From Holdemanella porci (GTDB taxonomy: Bacteria; Bacillota_I; Bacilli_A; Erysipelotrichales; Erysipelotrichaceae), in NCBI RefSeq assembly GCF_019052655.1, contig NZ_JAHQVB010000003.1, positions 8,442 through 72,441 on the forward strand: DNA of 64,000 nucleotides, in the 5' to 3' direction. Below, one piece after another: positions 62,211-64,000 of this stretch. The position numbers were made by a program, and so were the translations under genes. The number at the start of each line of letters is the position of its first letter. The first letter of the stretch is position 1. The notes beneath the pieces were generated by a model. That model was given only the letters and a program-made list of their open reading frames with translations. It was not told where the DNA came from and did no database searches.

Positions 62211-63369
62211 TTTGCTTTCCTTCCTCTTTTCGCTTTATTTGTACAATAGTTTGTCCGATACGATGATTTTTTACTTCCTTAACATATACATCCATTAAGT
62301 CTAGACTGACTTTAAAATGTGAACCTTCATCAGGAATTTGTCCATAATGATTTAGGATGTATCCACCAAACGTGTCACAATCCTCATCTTCTAATGAAAT
62401 GCCTAAAGCTTTTTCGACATCTTCAATGTCAGCTTGGCCATAGATTCTAAATTGATCAGAATCTATTTGTTGGATTGGATCTGGCTCTTCAATATCATCA
62501 TCTTCTTGGATTTCACCAAGAAGAGTTTCAATAATATCATGTAAAGTCACGATACCGGTCATTCCTCCATATTCATCAAGTAAAACCGCAAAGTATACTT
62601 TTTTAATTTTCATTTCCTTCAATAGAACATCGGCCTTCATATTTTGTGAAATAAAGAAAGGCTGATCCATCGCTTTATTGATGACGTTATCTTGTTCAAT
62701 CGAATCTAAACGGAAATAATCACGTGTATCTAGAATACCTACGACATCATCATTATCCTCATCACATACAGGATATAATGTGTGACGATTTTCTAGAATG
62801 GTCTTTTTCCATGTTTCTTTATCGTCATTTAGATATAGACAAACAACTTCACTTCGATGCGTACAAATTTCTTCAACGGGTGTATCATCGAACTCAAATA
62901 GGTTTTCGATAAACTCTTTTTGACTTGGTTCAACACCGCCACTGTTGATAACTTCATAAATATCTTCTTCGGAATAATCTTCCTGTTCTTTTTCCACTTC
63001 AAAACGCAAGAAAAAAGTAAATGGTGTACATAAGGATTGAATACCTTTCGCAATGGACATAAATGATTTTTCAAACTGATTTAAATGTGCATTCGCAAAC
63101 TTTCTCGGTAATAAATCACTCAATAAAATATATGCATACACCAATAGAAGTACGACTATATAAAGTAATGGAGTATGGATCATGGGTTGTAAATAGATTA
63201 CACTCATCACAATGCCAAATATTTCCATGCATAGAGATAACCATTTTAAAGTAGCTTGATATTTATAAGATTCATCTTCGATTTCTTTATTTGTAGAAAC
63301 GATGCTGCTTGTCATTGAAAACAAGATGTTTAGAATAAATGTAAATAAAATTAAGATGGGAAGGTTCAT
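62179..63369 (-). CDS. CNNM/CorC-family membrane protein with CBS pair
   Basis: 396 aa. Residues 1-130 form a DUF21-like region with three to four membrane segments, followed by two CBS domains (EEICTHRSEVVCL to LKEMKIKKVYFAVLLDEYGG) and a C-terminal CorC_HlyC domain (DTFGGYILNHYGQIPDEG). Family members act in magnesium or cobalt transport or efflux; the hemolysin name is historical. The N-terminus is shorter than usual and begins inside a 17-codon leader ORF (63366-63419), which may be a lost N-terminus. Confidence 0.85.
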   Translation of the reverse strand: MNLPILILFTFILNILFSMTSSIVSTNKEIEDESYKYQATLKWLSLCMEIFGIVMSVIYLQPMIHTPLLYIVVLLLVYAYILLSDLLPRKFANAHLNQFEKSFMSIAKGIQSLCTPFTFFLRFEVEKEQEDYSEEDIYEVINSGGVEPSQKEFIENLFEFDDTPVEEICTHRSEVVCLYLNDDKETWKKTILENRHTLYPVCDEDNDDVVGILDTRDYFRLDSIEQDNVINKAMDQPFFISQNMKADVLLKEMKIKKVYFAVLLDEYGGMTGIVTLHDIIETLLGEIQEDDDIEEPDPIQQIDSDQFRIYGQADIEDVEKALGISLEDEDCDTFGGYILNHYGQIPDEGSHFKVSLDLMDVYVKEVKNHRIGQTIVQIKRKEEGKQNESTEKRNRD

Positions 63370-63419
63370 GTTAACCCTCCTAAACTATACTGTAACGGGA
63401 CTGAATCATCCGGATTCAT
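63366..63419 (-). CDS. 17-codon leader ORF overlapping the CNNM start (ATGA)
   Basis: ATG 63419 behind AAGGAG opens MNPDDSVPLQYSLGGLT, and its TGA overlaps the ATG of the next gene. Start-like composition and a good ribosome site suggest it is translated and couples translation. It could also be the true N-terminus of the membrane protein cut off by a one-base change, since DUF21 proteins often start M-D/N-P-D-like. Confidence 0.45.
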   Translation of the reverse strand: MNPDDSVPLQYSLGGLT

Positions 63420-63485
63420 GAAACTATCACTCCTTCATTAATACCCATTATCATACACAATTTAAAGGCTTTTTTCAATGTGATA

Positions 63486-63518
63486 AAGAAAACAACCAGA
63501 ATAAATCCGGCTGTTTTA
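63486..63518 (-). terminator. intrinsic terminator of the CBS gene
   Basis: On the minus strand AAAACAGCC pairs with GGTTGTTTT-type sequence (G-U included) around GGATTTATTCT, then TTTCTTTAT. Confidence 0.65.
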
Positions 63519-63938
63519 TTGTTGTATGTATTTATCGGCATTATTCATTAAATATTGAATGATGGATTGTCGTGTCACAATACCAATAAAAATTTGACGA
63601 TCATCAACTACGGGGACGAAGTTTTGTTTCAAAGATTGAGCGAACAATTGATCGACTGGAACATCGATTTGAACTGGTGGCGTAAAGTCTCCACGAATTA
63701 ATTCACGAATCTCCATTTGTTCTAGATCTTCTTTATGAATTGAAGGATGGTCTAATAAGTACCAAAGAAAATCCCCCTCTGTAAGGGTTCCTACATAAAC
63801 CCCTTCCTTATTAATAATGGGCATCGCCGTATATTTGTGCTTGCGCATGAGGGCAAGTCCATCTTCAACACTGATATTATCGTATAAATATTTAACACTA
63901 TTTTTAGTCTTCAGAAAAAAGAATACATTTTCCTGCAT
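63516..63938 (-). CDS. CBS-domain protein
   Basis: 140 aa, almost entirely a CBS pair: SVEDGLALMRKHKYTAMPII followed by GVYVGTLTEGDFLWYLL, and VPVDQLFAQSLKQNFVPVVD followed by FIGIVTRQSIIQYLM. Such stand-alone CBS proteins bind adenine nucleotides and may sense energy state. A short ribosome site AGGTG lies before the start; the region further upstream is at the window edge. Confidence 0.88.
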   Translation of the reverse strand: MQENVFFFLKTKNSVKYLYDNISVEDGLALMRKHKYTAMPIINKEGVYVGTLTEGDFLWYLLDHPSIHKEDLEQMEIRELIRGDFTPPVQIDVPVDQLFAQSLKQNFVPVVDDRQIFIGIVTRQSIIQYLMNNADKYIQQ

Positions 63939-64000
63939 TGTCTATCACCTGTTATGAAGTGACCTTTGTCAAGACAAAATTACACTCATATTCTAAAAAT

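Noticed and set aside
62211-62300. purine riboswitch before xpt
   Set aside because: xpt starts inside the preceding coding region; there is no room for an aptamer and no conserved core was seen.

Overview
The window is a low-GC, PTS-rich chromosomal segment of a Bacillota (Firmicutes) bacterium. Gene content (many PTS operons, Gfr-like Amadori genes, split transketolase, VanZ, M32 peptidase, CIRCE and cre sites, TGA used as stop) fits a gut or oral fermenter, perhaps Erysipelotrichia. That placement is inference; no 16S or other marker gene is present.

Layout: 0-3.6 kb, an alpha-glucoside PTS operon (BglG-type antiterminator cut by the left edge, RAT/terminator, EIICB, GH4 6-phospho-alpha-glucosidase) with lysine codon use unlike the rest. 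3.6-8 kb, a histidine kinase remnant, pepT, a ROK sugar kinase under a cre site, and a GH4 6-phospho-beta-glucosidase. 8-14.3 kb, a cellobiose-type PTS operon (EIIB, EIIC, EIIA, GH1, DUF3284, MupG-like, GntR regulator) divergent from the GH4 gene; identical TGGTCTATACCA palindromes sit at both promoters. 14.4-25.6 kb, tRNA-Leu and tRNA-Thr, then housekeeping genes (SIS protein, AI-2E family permease, purF, HAD, trxA, GGCT, VanZ, ketopantoate reductase, M32 peptidase, nitroreductase, GNAT) interrupted by a RelE-like toxin-antitoxin pair. 25.7-32.3 kb, a galactitol-family PTS operon with its own PRD regulator, an AraD epimerase and a split transketolase. 32.3-32.8 kb, a compact candidate type I toxin/antisense RNA locus lodged between the transketolase and a second copy of a transketolase 3' end. 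32.9-36 kb, DAHP synthase and ftsH (with a CIRCE element). 36-40.3 kb, a beta-glucoside PTS operon with RAT, in which the antiterminator gene is frameshifted and the GH1 gene carries an 18-bp tandem duplication. 40.4-43.1 kb, kdgK, a HicA-HicB-SecB-like three-gene cassette, and acylphosphatase. 43.4-53.5 kb, a mannose-family PTS operon led by a LevR-like regulator with a degenerate ATPase; two SIS deglycases point to fructoselysine/glucoselysine (Amadori product) use. 53.5-58 kb, a decayed zone: a dead IS110-family element, a frameshifted flavin-oxidase-like gene, fused fragments of uxaA and kdgK, a LacI regulator and fused TRAP transporter fragments, ending in an intact uxaC. 59.8-64 kb, a DUF885 lipoprotein, xpt, a CNNM/CorC-type protein with a short overlapping leader ORF, and a CBS protein.

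Most of the window serves uptake and phosphorolytic breakdown of plant or host sugars through PTS, controlled by antitermination (LicT/RAT), CcpA (cre sites), PRD regulators and GntR. The most unusual items are the HicAB-SecB-like cassette (a possible toxin-antitoxin-chaperone system), the type I toxin candidate between duplicated transketolase ends, and the pentulose-type PTS operon with no kinase or dehydrogenase.
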